Source: Aquibacillus rhizosphaerae (GTDB lineage Bacteria; Bacillota; Bacilli; Bacillales; Amphibacillaceae). Taken from it: a stretch of 64,000 nucleotides of DNA. The stretch is from NCBI RefSeq assembly GCF_030282825.1, contig NZ_JASTZU010000027.1:99058-163057 (forward strand), in the 5' to 3' direction. A program made the translations under genes and the position numbers. Shown piece after piece: positions 9,233 through 18,525 of the stretch; the stretch's first letter is position 1; every line of letters begins with the position of its first letter. The notes under the pieces were generated by a model that saw nothing but the letters and a program-made list of their open reading frames with translations, made no database searches and had not been told where the DNA came from.

Positions 9233-9745
9233 ATGACAAAAAAATATAACTTTTTTATAATTTCGACACTCGCCCTACTATTTGTTTTAGTAGGATGTCA
9301 AAACAATCAAACAATACCAGATGGTTTTTACTCCTATGAAAAAGGTGAGGTTAAAACAGCCATAAATGAACTGTCCTTTCAACCAGAAATACCTAGCTAT
9401 GTACCTATTGAAGTAGACTTTTTAATATCAGATCGATATTTTGTAAAAGATACTGATATGGAAGCTCTAGACGTAAGCTTTTATACGAGAAATAATGACC
9501 TGTTATCCGTTCAATTTATTGACGGTAATATTGATGAAGAATGGATAGATACAGAATCTGTGACATTAGAGGATGAGATAACAGGGATATATGTAGATAA
9601 TGCATTTGCTAAAGTACTCTATTGGGAGAAAAGTGGTATCACATATAAAATGACTTATCGATCCAGTACACTAATGGAGGAAGATAATGCTAATAACATT
9701 TCAAAATCAGATTTAGTTGAAGTTGCAAATTCGTTTCAATCCTAA
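9233..9745 (+). CDS. putative lipoprotein, 170 aa
   Basis: Signal peptide with lipobox LVGC (C22), then a soluble domain of about 145 residues. The segments IPSYVPIEVDFLISDRYFV, FIDGNIDEEWID and WEKSGITYKMTYRSS, followed by DLVEVANSF, resemble the DUF4367-type module seen in many Bacillus lipoproteins and anti-sigma-like proteins; this assignment is by pattern only. Ribosome site GGAGGA lies 7 nt before ATG. It is a single gene with its own terminator. No substrate or partner can be inferred. Confidence 0.7.
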   Translation: MTKKYNFFIISTLALLFVLVGCQNNQTIPDGFYSYEKGEVKTAINELSFQPEIPSYVPIEVDFLISDRYFVKDTDMEALDVSFYTRNNDLLSVQFIDGNIDEEWIDTESVTLEDEITGIYVDNAFAKVLYWEKSGITYKMTYRSSTLMEEDNANNISKSDLVEVANSFQS

Positions 9746-9770
9746 AAAAAGGCTGTTTCCAGCCTTTTTT
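9745..9770 (+). terminator. terminator of the lipoprotein gene
   Basis: AAAAAAGGCTG, loop TTTC, CAGCCTTTTTT; the A-tract overlaps the end of the stop codon. Confidence 0.85.
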
Positions 9771-9839
9771 GTTTGCATTAAATAAAGGTTGGTGGGGAAA
9801 TTAGTTAAAGAGACAAACAATAAAGGAGGATTATAAAAA

Positions 9840-11024
9840 TTGAGTATTCTTCTAGGCTTATTAGCAATTGTAATTGTCATGGGTATTGCATACTTAATGT
9901 CAAATGACCGGAAGAACATCAATTATATGGGGATTATAATTATGTTAATCGCCCAAGTGATAACCACTTGGTTTATGTTTGAAACAGCAATTGGAAGTAG
10001 TATTATTAGATGGATTGCTGATGGCTTTGATAAGTTAATTGAATTTGGTACAGCAGGTGTAAGTTTTGTTGTAGGTGACTTAATGGAAGGTGGTAATGTA
10101 TTTTTCTTTAATGTGTTACTGCTCATAATTTTCTTTGCAACTCTTTTATCTGTACTAACATACTTAAAAATTCTACCTGCTTTGATTCGCTATTTAGGTG
10201 GATTCATTTCAAAAATAACTGGATTGCCAAAAGTTGAATCTTTTAATGCGGTAAATAGTATTTTCTTTGGCCAATCTGAGGCAATAATTGCAATAAAATC
10301 ACAATTTCGACACTTATCAAACAATCGATTATACATTGTAAGTGCTTCAGCAATGGGATCTGTTTCTGCATCCATTATCGGTGCATACATGCAAATGCTT
10401 CCTGCTGAATATGTATTAGTAGCACTTCCATTAAATATGTTCAGTTCGTTAATCGTTGCTTCTATCATCGCACCAGTTAAAGTGGATAAAAAGGACGACC
10501 ATGTAGATGTAAAAGAAGTATCAACATCCAAAAGCATATTTGAAGCAATGGGAAACGGCGCGCTAGATGGTGGAAAGATTGCTCTGATTGTCGCAGCTAT
10601 GTTAATTGCATTTATTGCTTCTTTAGAGTTAGTGAATTGGATTATTCAAGCTATTTTTGCTGGTACCACCATTCAACAAATTTTAGGTTATATTTTTGCC
10701 CCAATTGGTATATTAATGGGGATTGCTCCGAGTGAGGTGATTCAGGCAGGAGGAATAATGGGAACAAAGATTGTAACGAATGAATTTGTTGCCATGCTTG
10801 AACTACAACCATTGGTCGACACCCTATCTCTTAAAACAGTTGGTATTGTATCTGTTTTTCTTACGAGCTTTGCTAATTTTTCTTCGATTGGGATCATCGC
10901 TGGAACTGTGCAAGGAATTGATGCAGAAAAAGGTGCAACAGTATCGCGATTTGGGCTAAAGCTTTTAATCGGTGCAACATTAGGGTCTATCCTTTCTGCC
11001 ACGATGGCAGGTCTATTTTTATAA
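9840..11024 (+). CDS. nupC: concentrative nucleoside transporter (CNT/NupC family)
   Basis: Cation-coupled nucleoside uptake permease of 394 aa, close to the usual ~400. About ten membrane segments; CNT signatures are visible: FFGQSEAIIAIKSQFRHL with the Gly-Gln-Ser-Glu nucleoside-site motif, and the later GALDGGKIALIVAAMLIAF and TKIVTNEFVAM segments with the N-E-F motif of the second half. The start is TTG at 9840, about 10 nt after AAAGGAGGA; no better start is near. Single gene with a hairpin downstream. Whether it prefers pyrimidine or purine nucleosides cannot be read from the sequence. Confidence 0.92.
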   Translation: MSILLGLLAIVIVMGIAYLMSNDRKNINYMGIIIMLIAQVITTWFMFETAIGSSIIRWIADGFDKLIEFGTAGVSFVVGDLMEGGNVFFFNVLLLIIFFATLLSVLTYLKILPALIRYLGGFISKITGLPKVESFNAVNSIFFGQSEAIIAIKSQFRHLSNNRLYIVSASAMGSVSASIIGAYMQMLPAEYVLVALPLNMFSSLIVASIIAPVKVDKKDDHVDVKEVSTSKSIFEAMGNGALDGGKIALIVAAMLIAFIASLELVNWIIQAIFAGTTIQQILGYIFAPIGILMGIAPSEVIQAGGIMGTKIVTNEFVAMLELQPLVDTLSLKTVGIVSVFLTSFANFSSIGIIAGTVQGIDAEKGATVSRFGLKLLIGATLGSILSATMAGLFL

Positions 11025-11037
11025 AATGGAAAACCAG

Positions 11038-11062
11038 GGTCTCCTAGTATAGGAGACCTCTT
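11038..11062 (+). terminator. terminator-like hairpin after nupC
   Basis: GGTCTCCT, loop AGTAT, AGGAGACC followed by TCTTTC. Confidence 0.7.
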
Positions 11063-11165
11063 TCTGTTAGGTTTTTTGTAGACTTCTGTTGTAGGGAAGA
11101 AAGGTTTATAAAAAGGAATGCGTGGAATATAGTTGATAGGAGATGAAAAAGGGAGGAAGTAATTT

Positions 11166-12593
11166 ATGGCAAAACAATACCCGCTTTACATAAATGGAAA
11201 TTGGATAGAAACAACTGAAAAGTTAGAAGTAATAGATAAGTACACCCAAGATACGTATGCAAGCGTATATAAGGCTGGAGAAAAAGAAGTGGATCAAGCG
11301 ATTACTAGTGCTAGAGTTGCTTACAAAAAGGAACAATTATCACCATATAGACGGTTTGAAATCCTAAAACGTGTATCGGAATTATTAATGGAGAGAAAAG
11401 AAGAACTTGCTTTGGTTATAACAAAAGAAGCTGGAAAACCATTAAAACAAGCAAGTAGTGAAATTGAACGGTCTGCTCAAACTTTTGAGGTTGCTGCAGA
11501 AGAAGCCAAGCGGATTCACGGGGAAGGTGTACCAGTAGAGGCTGCCCCGGGATCTGAAAATCGTATGGCGTTTACGATTAAAGTTCCTGTAGGGGTAGTG
11601 GGAGCGATTAGTCCATTTAATTTTCCGCTCAATCTTGTTTCTCATAAAGTAGCTCCGGCAATCGCAGCTGGCAATGCCGTTATATTAAAGCCAGCTAGTA
11701 CTACGCCAATCTCTGCGTTAAAACTAGCAGAAATTTTTGAACAGGCAGGCTTACCCTCAGGGTTATTTAATGTTGTTGTTGGTTCTGGATCAACTGTTGG
11801 TAATCAAATGATGAAAGATGAGCGTATTGACTTATATACATTCACAGGAAGTGCAGAAGTCGGATTAAAATTAAAACAGAATACGGGGTTGAAAAAATTA
11901 ATCTTAGAACTTGGGAACAATTCACCTGTCATTGTTGATAAAGATGCAGATGTAGAATTAGCTGCTAAGACATTAGCCCAAAAAAGCTTTGCTTTTGCAG
12001 GTCAAGTTTGTATTTCTGTACAACGGATTTATGTTCATGAATCTGTGCTCGGTGAATTTCAGCAATGTTTTGTTGACGAAGTTAGAGGATTGAAAGTTGG
12101 AGATCCAAATGATCCTGATACTGATGTTGGTCCGATGATAGCGGAGCAAGAGGCAAAGAGAGCTGAAAACTGGATAAATGAAGCGATTAATCAAGGCGCA
12201 ACTGTTCTTCAAGGGGGCCAACGTAAAGGTACAGTAATGCAACCAACCGTAATGTTTGACGTTAAAAAAGATATGCGTGTCGTATGTGAAGAGGTTTTTG
12301 CACCAGTTGTGAGCATATTACCTTTTGATGATTTAGATACCTGTATTGACGAAGTTAATGAATCCCCATATGGCTTGCAAGGTGGGATTTTCACACAAGA
12401 CTTGGATAGAGCATTTTATGCTGCTCGTAAAATCGAAGTGGGTGGTCTAATGATTAACGACGCCTCACAATATCGTGTGGACCTGATGCCATATGGTGGA
12501 GTTAAGGATAGCGGGAACGGAAAAGAAGGTCCGAAATATTCAATAAAAGAAATGACAGAAGAAAGATTAATTGTTTTAAATTTAAATAAATAG
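11166..12593 (+). CDS. NAD(P)-dependent aldehyde dehydrogenase
   Basis: Aldehyde dehydrogenase superfamily enzyme of 475 aa, full length. Conserved residues: N152 in SPFNFPLN (oxyanion), the cofactor loop TFTGSAEVG, general base E248 in ELGNNSP and the nucleophile C282 in GQVCISVQR. The GQVCISVQRIYVH signature places it near the lactaldehyde/y4uC-like branch rather than betaine-aldehyde or succinate-semialdehyde enzymes, but the substrate cannot be assigned. ELGNNSP instead of the common ELGGN/S is slightly unusual. Ribosome site GGGAGGAAG before ATG. It stands alone, converging with the MATE gene over a shared terminator. Confidence 0.9.
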   Translation: MAKQYPLYINGNWIETTEKLEVIDKYTQDTYASVYKAGEKEVDQAITSARVAYKKEQLSPYRRFEILKRVSELLMERKEELALVITKEAGKPLKQASSEIERSAQTFEVAAEEAKRIHGEGVPVEAAPGSENRMAFTIKVPVGVVGAISPFNFPLNLVSHKVAPAIAAGNAVILKPASTTPISALKLAEIFEQAGLPSGLFNVVVGSGSTVGNQMMKDERIDLYTFTGSAEVGLKLKQNTGLKKLILELGNNSPVIVDKDADVELAAKTLAQKSFAFAGQVCISVQRIYVHESVLGEFQQCFVDEVRGLKVGDPNDPDTDVGPMIAEQEAKRAENWINEAINQGATVLQGGQRKGTVMQPTVMFDVKKDMRVVCEEVFAPVVSILPFDDLDTCIDEVNESPYGLQGGIFTQDLDRAFYAARKIEVGGLMINDASQYRVDLMPYGGVKDSGNGKEGPKYSIKEMTEERLIVLNLNK

Positions 12594-12600
12594 GAACACA

Positions 12601-12637
12601 AAAGATACTGGATCAATATTGATTCAGTATCTTTTTG
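12601..12637. terminator. shared terminator between aldehyde dehydrogenase and MATE genes
   Basis: AAAGATACTG..ATCAATATTGAT..CAGTATCTTT forms a long imperfect palindrome with A and T tails on both sides, so it can act in both directions; it overlaps the last codons of the MATE gene. Confidence 0.75.
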
Positions 12638-13989
12638 TTAAATTGTTTAGACAATTTATTCTGCAAATAAATCATCCGACCAAATAAAGTAATGGCTCCG
12701 GCACTTAATCCTATTATTAATCCCATCCAGTAACCATATGGCCCAAAGCTTGCATAGTTAGCAAGTATCCAACCGCTCGGAAGCCCAATTAACCAATAGG
12801 ATACAAGGGACATCCAAAACGTAATATTTACATCTTTATAGCCTCGTAATATCCCTTGTAAAGGTGCTCCAAAAGCATCAGCAAATTGAAAAAAAATCGC
12901 ATAGAAAATAAAATTCTTTGTCAGTGCTACTACTTCAGGATTGGCGTTATATAATTTAGCGACAGGATCATCAAATGCGTAAAGTATAAATCCTGCTAGA
13001 AAGGCTATGACAACACCAGAAGCAATCCCCATGTAAGAATATGCTTTTGCATCATTAATGCGTTTTGCTCCTATTTCATAACCAACCGCAATTGTTAGTG
13101 CCGTAGCAATGCTTAATGGAATCATATAAAGAAAAGATGCAAAGTTTATCGCGGCCTGATGGGCTGCAATTGTAAATGTATTATACACACTCATAAAAAG
13201 GGTTACAGCTGAAAAAATGCTAACTTCAAAAAAGATGGAAAACCCAATCGGAACTCCAATTCTTAATTGTTCCCACCATGCGTGAAGAGATGGAGGTGTC
13301 CAACTGCTGAAAATTTTGTGTGCTCTAAAAGGATTAACCTTGTACACAACGAATATCGTTATTCCACAACATAACCAATAGGTTAATGCTGAGGCAAGAC
13401 CTGCACCTATTCCTCCTAATGCTGGAAATCCTAATTTTCCAAAAATAAAAACATAATTAAATATGATATTAAGTGGTAAAGATAATAGGATAATAAACAT
13501 AGACATTCTTGTTTGCCCTAATGCATCAATATAACAACGAAGTAAGTTGAAAATAAAAAGAGGAATAATTCCAATTCCAATCGTAATAAGATAATACTTT
13601 GCTACATAACGAACATGAGATTCTAAATCCATGAAACTTAAAATGGGCTCTATGAATAAAAATCCGATAATGGATACAACTAATCCTAAGCCAATAGAAA
13701 GATAAATACCTTGCTGGACAGTTTTAGGTATATCTTGTTCTTTTTTTGCTCCCACCATTTGAGCAACTATAGGTGATAGTGCCATTAGAATGCCGTTTAT
13801 ACCAGTTGATATTGGTACCCATAGACTTGAACCAATTGCGACTCCAGCTAATTCGCCGGCTCCAGCATTTCCTGACATAACCGTATCAAAAAAATTCATA
13901 GCATACATGCTTAGTTGTGTTATTAAGATAGGTATAAGGATAACTAAGAATAATTTGATTTTTTGTTTGTTTGTGTTAGTTTCATACAT
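12613..13989 (-). CDS. MATE family multidrug/cation antiporter
   Basis: 458-aa protein with 12 predicted membrane segments and the two MatE repeats expected for a DinF/NorM-type exporter. Seen: the opening FLVILIPILITQLSMYAMNFFDTVMSGNAG helix-loop (in shorter pieces ITQLSMYAMNFFDTVMSG), the ALGQTRMSM loop and GYEIGAKR of the second repeat. Exports cationic drugs or metabolites in exchange for Na+ or H+; the substrate is not predictable. ATG 13989 is preceded by AAAGGAAGAG. No regulator is adjacent. Confidence 0.9.
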   Translation of the reverse strand: MYETNTNKQKIKLFLVILIPILITQLSMYAMNFFDTVMSGNAGAGELAGVAIGSSLWVPISTGINGILMALSPIVAQMVGAKKEQDIPKTVQQGIYLSIGLGLVVSIIGFLFIEPILSFMDLESHVRYVAKYYLITIGIGIIPLFIFNLLRCYIDALGQTRMSMFIILLSLPLNIIFNYVFIFGKLGFPALGGIGAGLASALTYWLCCGITIFVVYKVNPFRAHKIFSSWTPPSLHAWWEQLRIGVPIGFSIFFEVSIFSAVTLFMSVYNTFTIAAHQAAINFASFLYMIPLSIATALTIAVGYEIGAKRINDAKAYSYMGIASGVVIAFLAGFILYAFDDPVAKLYNANPEVVALTKNFIFYAIFFQFADAFGAPLQGILRGYKDVNITFWMSLVSYWLIGLPSGWILANYASFGPYGYWMGLIIGLSAGAITLFGRMIYLQNKLSKQFNKKILNQY

Positions 13990-14154
13990 GTAACTCTTCC
14001 TTTTTTAATTAAATTGGATTAGGATAAAGAGGGTTATAGGATTATAACACAGTTTTAGTGTTTATTTATATGAAAGAACTTATGATAAAAAAATCACGCT
14101 TGGGCGCAATAGAACTTATTAAGGCGGGATATATAGAAAGGGCGTAACACATAC

Positions 14155-15225
14155 ATGAGTGAGAAACGAATTTTGTTTACAGGCGGAGGAACTGCTGGAC
14201 ACGTTATTGTTAATTTAGCTATCATCCCAAACTTTCAAAAAGAAGGTTGGGAAATTGACTATATAGGTTCTAAAAATGGAATTGAAAGAGAACTGATTGC
14301 AAGATTAGAAAATGTAACCTATCACCCAATTTCAACAGGTAAGTTACGAAGATATTTATCGTTAGAGAATTTAAAAGATCCGTTTAAGGTTCTTAAAGGA
14401 ACGATGCAAGCTTACCGAATATTGGGAAAGAAGAAGCCAACTGTTATTTTTTCAAAAGGTGGATTTGTTTCTGTTCCTGTACTTGCAGCTGCTAAAATGA
14501 GAGGTATACCGGCTATTATTCACGAATCGGACTATACACCCGGACTAGCAAATAAATTAGCAATTCCATTTGCCAAAAAAATATTAGCTACATTCCCTGA
14601 AACGATGCAACATTTACCAGAAAAAAAGGCCGAGTGGATAGGTGCTGTAGTGCGAAATGAGTTATTTCAAGGTAGTAAGAAAAAAGGACTGCAGATTGCT
14701 AACTTACATAATGAAAAACCGGTGCTACTTATTATGGGTGGGAGTGGTGGTGCTCAGAAAATTAATAATGCTGTCCGCTCTCAGTTGACTACTTTATTAG
14801 ATGAATTTCAAATCATCCATATATGCGGAAAAGGCAATGTTGATGAAGCTGTTAAAGCACCAGGATATGCACAGTTTGAGTATGTAAATGAAGAGTTAAG
14901 TGATTTGTTAGCTGCAACTGATTTTATATTATCTAGAGCAGGTTCTAACGCTATTTTTGAATTTCTAGCATTAAAAAAACCAATGTTGCTTATTCCGTTG
15001 TCACGAAACGCGAGTAGGGGTGACCAAATTCTAAATGCAAATTCTTTTAAGAAACAGGGCTATGCCAATGTATTGGAAGAAGAAGAATTAACAAAAGAAA
15101 GTTTAGTAAAAGAACTATTAAACCTAAAAAATAAAAAGCAAGATATGCTTGAAAATATGCGGCGCTATGAAAGCTTTGAGGCGAAGGATAAAGTTATAAA
15201 AGTAATCAAAGAGGTAAGAAAATAA
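14155..15225 (+). CDS. murG: MurG-type UDP-GlcNAc:lipid I transferase, stand-alone copy
   Basis: Peripheral membrane GT28 glycosyltransferase that adds GlcNAc to lipid I to make lipid II. N-terminal glycine loop [10 protein letters not shown], second loop [11 protein letters not shown], donor-domain [11 protein letters not shown] and the [11 protein letters not shown] motif are all present; 356 aa is normal. The usual MurG motif HEQN..PGLAN is [12 protein letters not shown] here, as in the second MurG type of several Bacillaceae and clostridia. It is not in a division-cell-wall cluster: neighbours are a MATE exporter and small membrane proteins. Either the only murG, relocated, or a paralogue. 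Confidence 0.9.
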   Translation: MSEKRILFTGGGTAGHVIVNLAIIPNFQKEGWEIDYIGSKNGIERELIARLENVTYHPISTGKLRRYLSLENLKDPFKVLKGTMQAYRILGKKKPTVIFSKGGFVSVPVLAAAKMRGIPAIIHESDYTPGLANKLAIPFAKKILATFPETMQHLPEKKAEWIGAVVRNELFQGSKKKGLQIANLHNEKPVLLIMGGSGGAQKINNAVRSQLTTLLDEFQIIHICGKGNVDEAVKAPGYAQFEYVNEELSDLLAATDFILSRAGSNAIFEFLALKKPMLLIPLSRNASRGDQILNANSFKKQGYANVLEEEELTKESLVKELLNLKNKKQDMLENMRRYESFEAKDKVIKVIKEVRK

Positions 15226-15261
15226 AAAGGATATCAGGTTTACGACCTGTTATCCTTTTTA
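15225..15261. terminator. terminator of murG, shared with the convergent zinc-ribbon gene
   Basis: AAAAAGGATAACAGGT-like arms (AAAAAGGATATCAGGT and GACCTGTTATCCTTTTT) with a 4-nt loop and T-run; A-tract on the other side allows bidirectional use. Confidence 0.85.
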
Positions 15262-15546
15262 TTTTTTCTGTCGATTATAGGTAGCTATAAATGGAAAAAT
15301 CAATAAAAATATAACATAAGCGAATAAAAGTATGGAAAATCGAATGTTTGTAGGAAGTTCGATTAGTAGTAAAATAAAAGCAAGGCCAAGAATGAAGAAA
15401 ACAGAAATGTATTTGGAGCTATTACTAATCCGATAAACAGTACCACAATTTTCACATTTCATCGGTTGATTTCCTAAAAATAATGACTTTAGAATTTGTT
15501 TCCAAGTAAACTGCTTATTACATGTTGTACATTGTTGTAATTTGAT
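15259..15546 (-). CDS. zinc-ribbon membrane protein (TIGR04104-like), start codon unclear
   Basis: The last 67 codons from ATG 15462 give a CxxC (MKCENCG) followed by two membrane helices. The same frame stays open for at least 28 codons upstream and encodes KLQQCTTCNKQFTWKQ and LKSLFLGNQP, the first half of the zinc ribbon typical of this small Bacillaceae family. So the natural protein is about 95 aa with two CxxC pairs. The position where Met is expected (15546) is ATC, 7 nt after GAAGG, and no ATG/GTG/TTG lies in frame near it. Either ATC is used, or a start-codon mutation has shortened or killed the gene. Confidence 0.5.
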   Translation of the reverse strand: MKLQQCTTCNKQFTWKQILKSLFLGNQPMKCENCGTVYRISNSSKYISVFFILGLAFILLLIELPTNIRFSILLFAYVIFLLIFPFIATYNRQKK

Positions 15547-15580
15547 ATAATCACCTTCATCTTTACTATACTTATCTAAA

Positions 15581-15615
15581 GAAAGTAGAAATGTTTAATG
15601 AACACTTCTACTTTC
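15581..15615. repeat. inverted repeat upstream of the zinc-ribbon gene
   Basis: GAAAGTAGAAATGTT and AACACTTCTACTTTC with a 5-nt loop, one mismatch. Could be a leader hairpin for the minus-strand gene or a stray terminator. Confidence 0.5.
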
Positions 15616-15877
15616 ATAATTCTATCCTACTTAATTGATTTTGCCAAATTACCAAGAGCTACTACCTTTTCGAAAAAACTATTTACCATTTTAAAAATGC
15701 TAGTGGAATAAATCCTATTCGTACTACGTATAGGAAACTGGTTACATGAAACAATTCTTTGGATTTTGTTAACTACTCCTGTACAATAGTTTTAATTAGT
15801 AGATATACCAAGGGATTTTGTAGCTGTAGATTGAATTGATATAATAGATATAAAAGCTTGATGAAGGGAAAAGAATA
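15616..15877. other. intergenic, no gene seen
   Basis: AT-rich region between divergently oriented genes; it must contain promoters for both, but I cannot single out a convincing -35/-10 pair. Confidence 0.4.
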
Positions 15878-16219
15878 ATGAATCCAAGCATTTGTAGATA
15901 TTGCTATAAAGAAATTGAAAATAGGGATCAACTCGTTACTGCAACAAACATGTTACGAGTAAGATCTTATCATTATGTATGTTTCAATGAGATAGAAACA
16001 GAAACGAAAACTTTTTGGGGTTTTTGGACACCAATCAATGGTGTGTCTGGTAATATTAGATCAGTTATTATGCTTGGACTTGCTCTGTGGATGTTTTTTA
16101 CGAATAGTTTAGGTGCTATAGGAGATTTGATTGGTATTATTGCTTTATTCTCATCTTTGTTACGAGGCATTTCATATTTTTTTTATGAGAGAAAACTTCC
16201 AGCTTATAAACATAAATAA
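15878..16219 (+). CDS. small zinc-ribbon membrane protein, unknown function
   Basis: 113 aa. The N-terminus has CRYCYKEIENRD followed by an H-x(3)-C (YHYVCFNE), a likely zinc-binding pair, then two hydrophobic segments (about residues 60-78 and 82-100) and a basic tail. Ribosome site GAAGGG precedes ATG. It diverges from the other zinc-ribbon membrane gene and converges with the germination operon. I do not recognise the family. Confidence 0.6.
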   Translation: MNPSICRYCYKEIENRDQLVTATNMLRVRSYHYVCFNEIETETKTFWGFWTPINGVSGNIRSVIMLGLALWMFFTNSLGAIGDLIGIIALFSSLLRGISYFFYERKLPAYKHK

Positions 16220-16256
16220 AACTTATCACGACTGGATTGAGAATTAGACAGTAAAG

Positions 16257-16287
16257 AGTACCCTATATATGTAAACTATAGGGTACT
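16257..16287. terminator. hairpin between convergent genes
   Basis: AGTACCCTATA and TATAGGGTACT flank a 9-nt loop; it sits between the end of the zinc-ribbon gene and the last gene of the ger operon. T-runs are weak, so terminator function is likely but not certain. Confidence 0.6.
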
Positions 16288-16290
16288 TAT

Positions 16291-17415
16291 CTAGTCAAAG
16301 ATTCCATGTCTAATTATATTTACATCTATATTAAAATTAACGTCAATATTGGGATACATTTCACGCCATTTTTCCTCTGTTAATTCATTATTCCGTGTTT
16401 CTTGATTATAGGTGGTTCCAAACCCCATTGGGTCTACATTCAGTTCTTTCGTCTTATCCATTACCTCTTGTAATTGTTCTTTAAAATTATCTTCAATTTG
16501 TTTTTCTAGTTTTTTTAATACCTTCTCATCTTTAATAAGCAATGGAACAGATAATTCCATTAGTCGAGCATCTAACGAAATATTGACGTCGTATGAAAGA
16601 TTTTTTTTGTCATTTAGTAATATCTTGGATTTACTCCTGATTTCACTTAATACGAAATGAAACTCTTCATCCTTGTGCTTATCTTCATCTTCCTCGATAA
16701 ATTCTTCAAAGGGTTGTTTGGATAAAGACATTTCTTGTTTACCTGCTTTAAAGCTTTCAGTCATTAACTTAACTAAGAATGTTTGTTTTGGTGATAATGA
16801 ATCAACATATACATCGTTTTGAAATAGAGCAATGCTTTCAATTACAGGCTTTTGTTTTTCAATAGTTACCAAAGGTTGTATCGGATCAATGCCTATGTCC
16901 TCATATTTATGAACAAAATCAAAGAAATCACTCTCAGGGAGAATCTCCCGCTTCTGATTATTATCAATTAAGTTGTAAAGGTACTTGCTTAAATCAATGG
17001 ACGTATCAATTGTTAGGACTTCTCGTGCTGTCGTTTCACTAACTAGTAAATATAAACTAGCTGGCTCCTCAGCATTTTTGAAATGCGGGCTTAGCACACG
17101 CATAATCCCGGTTTCTGCAAGCTCTTTCCCAAAAACTTTAACCCGTATTTGTCCAGTAACGAGTTTATAATTTGTTTTTAAGTTAGCTGTGTCTAGTGCG
17201 CCTTCATAGGTATTAGCTTGACTTTCAACGGCTTGAATCGCTTCTGGGATGTCTGGATCAAATTGTTTGTAGAGAAATGTGTTGTCTAAAGCTTTATCTT
17301 CATGAAGTAAATCTGCTCCATAGCTGCTTACAATCCCAAGTGTTTCAATTTGTTTTGGAGGAGCGCATCCAACTAACAGTGTTAGCATAAGCACTATAAG
17401 CGACCTTTTTTTCAA
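16291..17415 (-). CDS. spore germination receptor C subunit (Ger(x)C lipoprotein)
   Basis: Lipoprotein subunit of a GerA-type nutrient germinant receptor in the spore inner membrane. Signal peptide with lipobox LLVGC (C17), then the Ger(x)C domains: PKQIETLGIVSSYGAD near the N-terminus, the LVTGQIRVKVFGKELAETG segment, and a C-terminal part ending NVDPMGFG..W..MYPNIDVNFNIDVNI. 374 aa is a normal length. It is the last gene of an A-B-C operon and its start overlaps the B-subunit stop by 4 nt. The germinant cannot be deduced. Confidence 0.93.
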   Translation of the reverse strand: MKKRSLIVLMLTLLVGCAPPKQIETLGIVSSYGADLLHEDKALDNTFLYKQFDPDIPEAIQAVESQANTYEGALDTANLKTNYKLVTGQIRVKVFGKELAETGIMRVLSPHFKNAEEPASLYLLVSETTAREVLTIDTSIDLSKYLYNLIDNNQKREILPESDFFDFVHKYEDIGIDPIQPLVTIEKQKPVIESIALFQNDVYVDSLSPKQTFLVKLMTESFKAGKQEMSLSKQPFEEFIEEDEDKHKDEEFHFVLSEIRSKSKILLNDKKNLSYDVNISLDARLMELSVPLLIKDEKVLKKLEKQIEDNFKEQLQEVMDKTKELNVDPMGFGTTYNQETRNNELTEEKWREMYPNIDVNFNIDVNIIRHGIFD

Positions 17416-18524
17416 CTATGATTCCCCCTGTTTTTATTCATTTTCTTTTTAATAATTACTAGTGGATACAGAACAAAAGGGTAAATAAATACAATCCAAA
17501 AGCCAACTTGTGCAACATAGTCGATAATTAATTGGATTGTAAATTGATCTCTAATTAATCCGCCACAAATAAATAATAAGAATACAACACCATAGACCGC
17601 CTTCTTTTGAGGTAACTGGTACATACGTTTTAGTCCGTAAGAAATCATCCAGGTAATTAATATCATATTCGGCACAATAACCATCATCCATTGAGTCACA
17701 ATAATTAAGTCGAACCTTTCAATGACGGCATATTCAATTAATTTATACAAGATTAATACAGGCCAAATCGAACGCTCCAATAAATCACCGCCAAAAAAAC
17801 CTATGGAGATAAAGGTGACTAACAGAACAAGAAATGTAGTCATCACGATTCCTAACTGAGTAGGTAGTTGAGCCTTTTTTTTATTATCAATAAAGGGATA
17901 TAAGAAGAAAAGAATTTCCAAACCAAGAAAAGAGTAAGTGGTTGCTCTAGCACCTTTTAATAACTCCATTGGTGTAGCTTCAAACATCGGTTTAAAATGA
18001 CCGAAATCCATTAAGGTCATTGGTTTATAAAGAAAAAAAATTAACCATAATGTCAGGATAAAGAAGGTGAACGTAACCCCAACTGCTACTCTTAGACCAC
18101 CAAGCACTGCATAAGTAACGATAGATAATATCATGATGCTTAGCAGCCAGGGAGACAACATTGGATATATAAAAACTTGAACAACTTGAATGTAATTAAT
18201 CAAAATAGACACTAGACTACTAAATAAATAAATAATAAAAATTGTACCGAGCACTCTACTAATCCATTTTCCGAAAAGATCTGTTTGAATACCAAAAATA
18301 TCTGTGTTTTTATATTTTTTAAGTATAGCAAACATGACGAAAATGATAAGATGCATGCATAATCCTGCAATGATAACAGATATCCAAGCATCTTGTTTAG
18401 CTTCCTTAAAGATATACCGAGGTGTACTCATAATCCCCGTTCCGGTTTGGATGCTAGATATGATGAAAAACAAATAGAAAGCTTTCACACGTAGGCCCGG
18501 CCTAATAGTTATATTGACATCCAT
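17412..18524 (-). CDS. spore germination receptor B subunit (GerAB/ArcD/ProY transporter family)
   Basis: Integral membrane subunit with about 10 helices, of the amino acid-polyamine-organocation superfamily; in GerA-type receptors it forms the germinant-binding site. Seen: FYLFFIISSIQTGTGIMSTP near the N-terminus with the G-x-G-I-M helix break, and the YSFLGLEILFFLYPFI segment. The start is ATG 18524 because GGAGGG lies 5 nt before it and it follows the A-subunit stop by one base; an earlier in-frame start would lie inside the A gene without a ribosome site. 370 aa. Confidence 0.93.
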   Translation of the reverse strand: MDVNITIRPGLRVKAFYLFFIISSIQTGTGIMSTPRYIFKEAKQDAWISVIIAGLCMHLIIFVMFAILKKYKNTDIFGIQTDLFGKWISRVLGTIFIIYLFSSLVSILINYIQVVQVFIYPMLSPWLLSIMILSIVTYAVLGGLRVAVGVTFTFFILTLWLIFFLYKPMTLMDFGHFKPMFEATPMELLKGARATTYSFLGLEILFFLYPFIDNKKKAQLPTQLGIVMTTFLVLLVTFISIGFFGGDLLERSIWPVLILYKLIEYAVIERFDLIIVTQWMMVIVPNMILITWMISYGLKRMYQLPQKKAVYGVVFLLFICGGLIRDQFTIQLIIDYVAQVGFWIVFIYPFVLYPLVIIKKKMNKNRGNHS

Positions 18525-18525
18525 C

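Noticed and set aside
16257..16287. Possible operator for the ger operon
   Set aside because: It lies at the 3' end of the operon between convergent genes, so a terminator is more likely.
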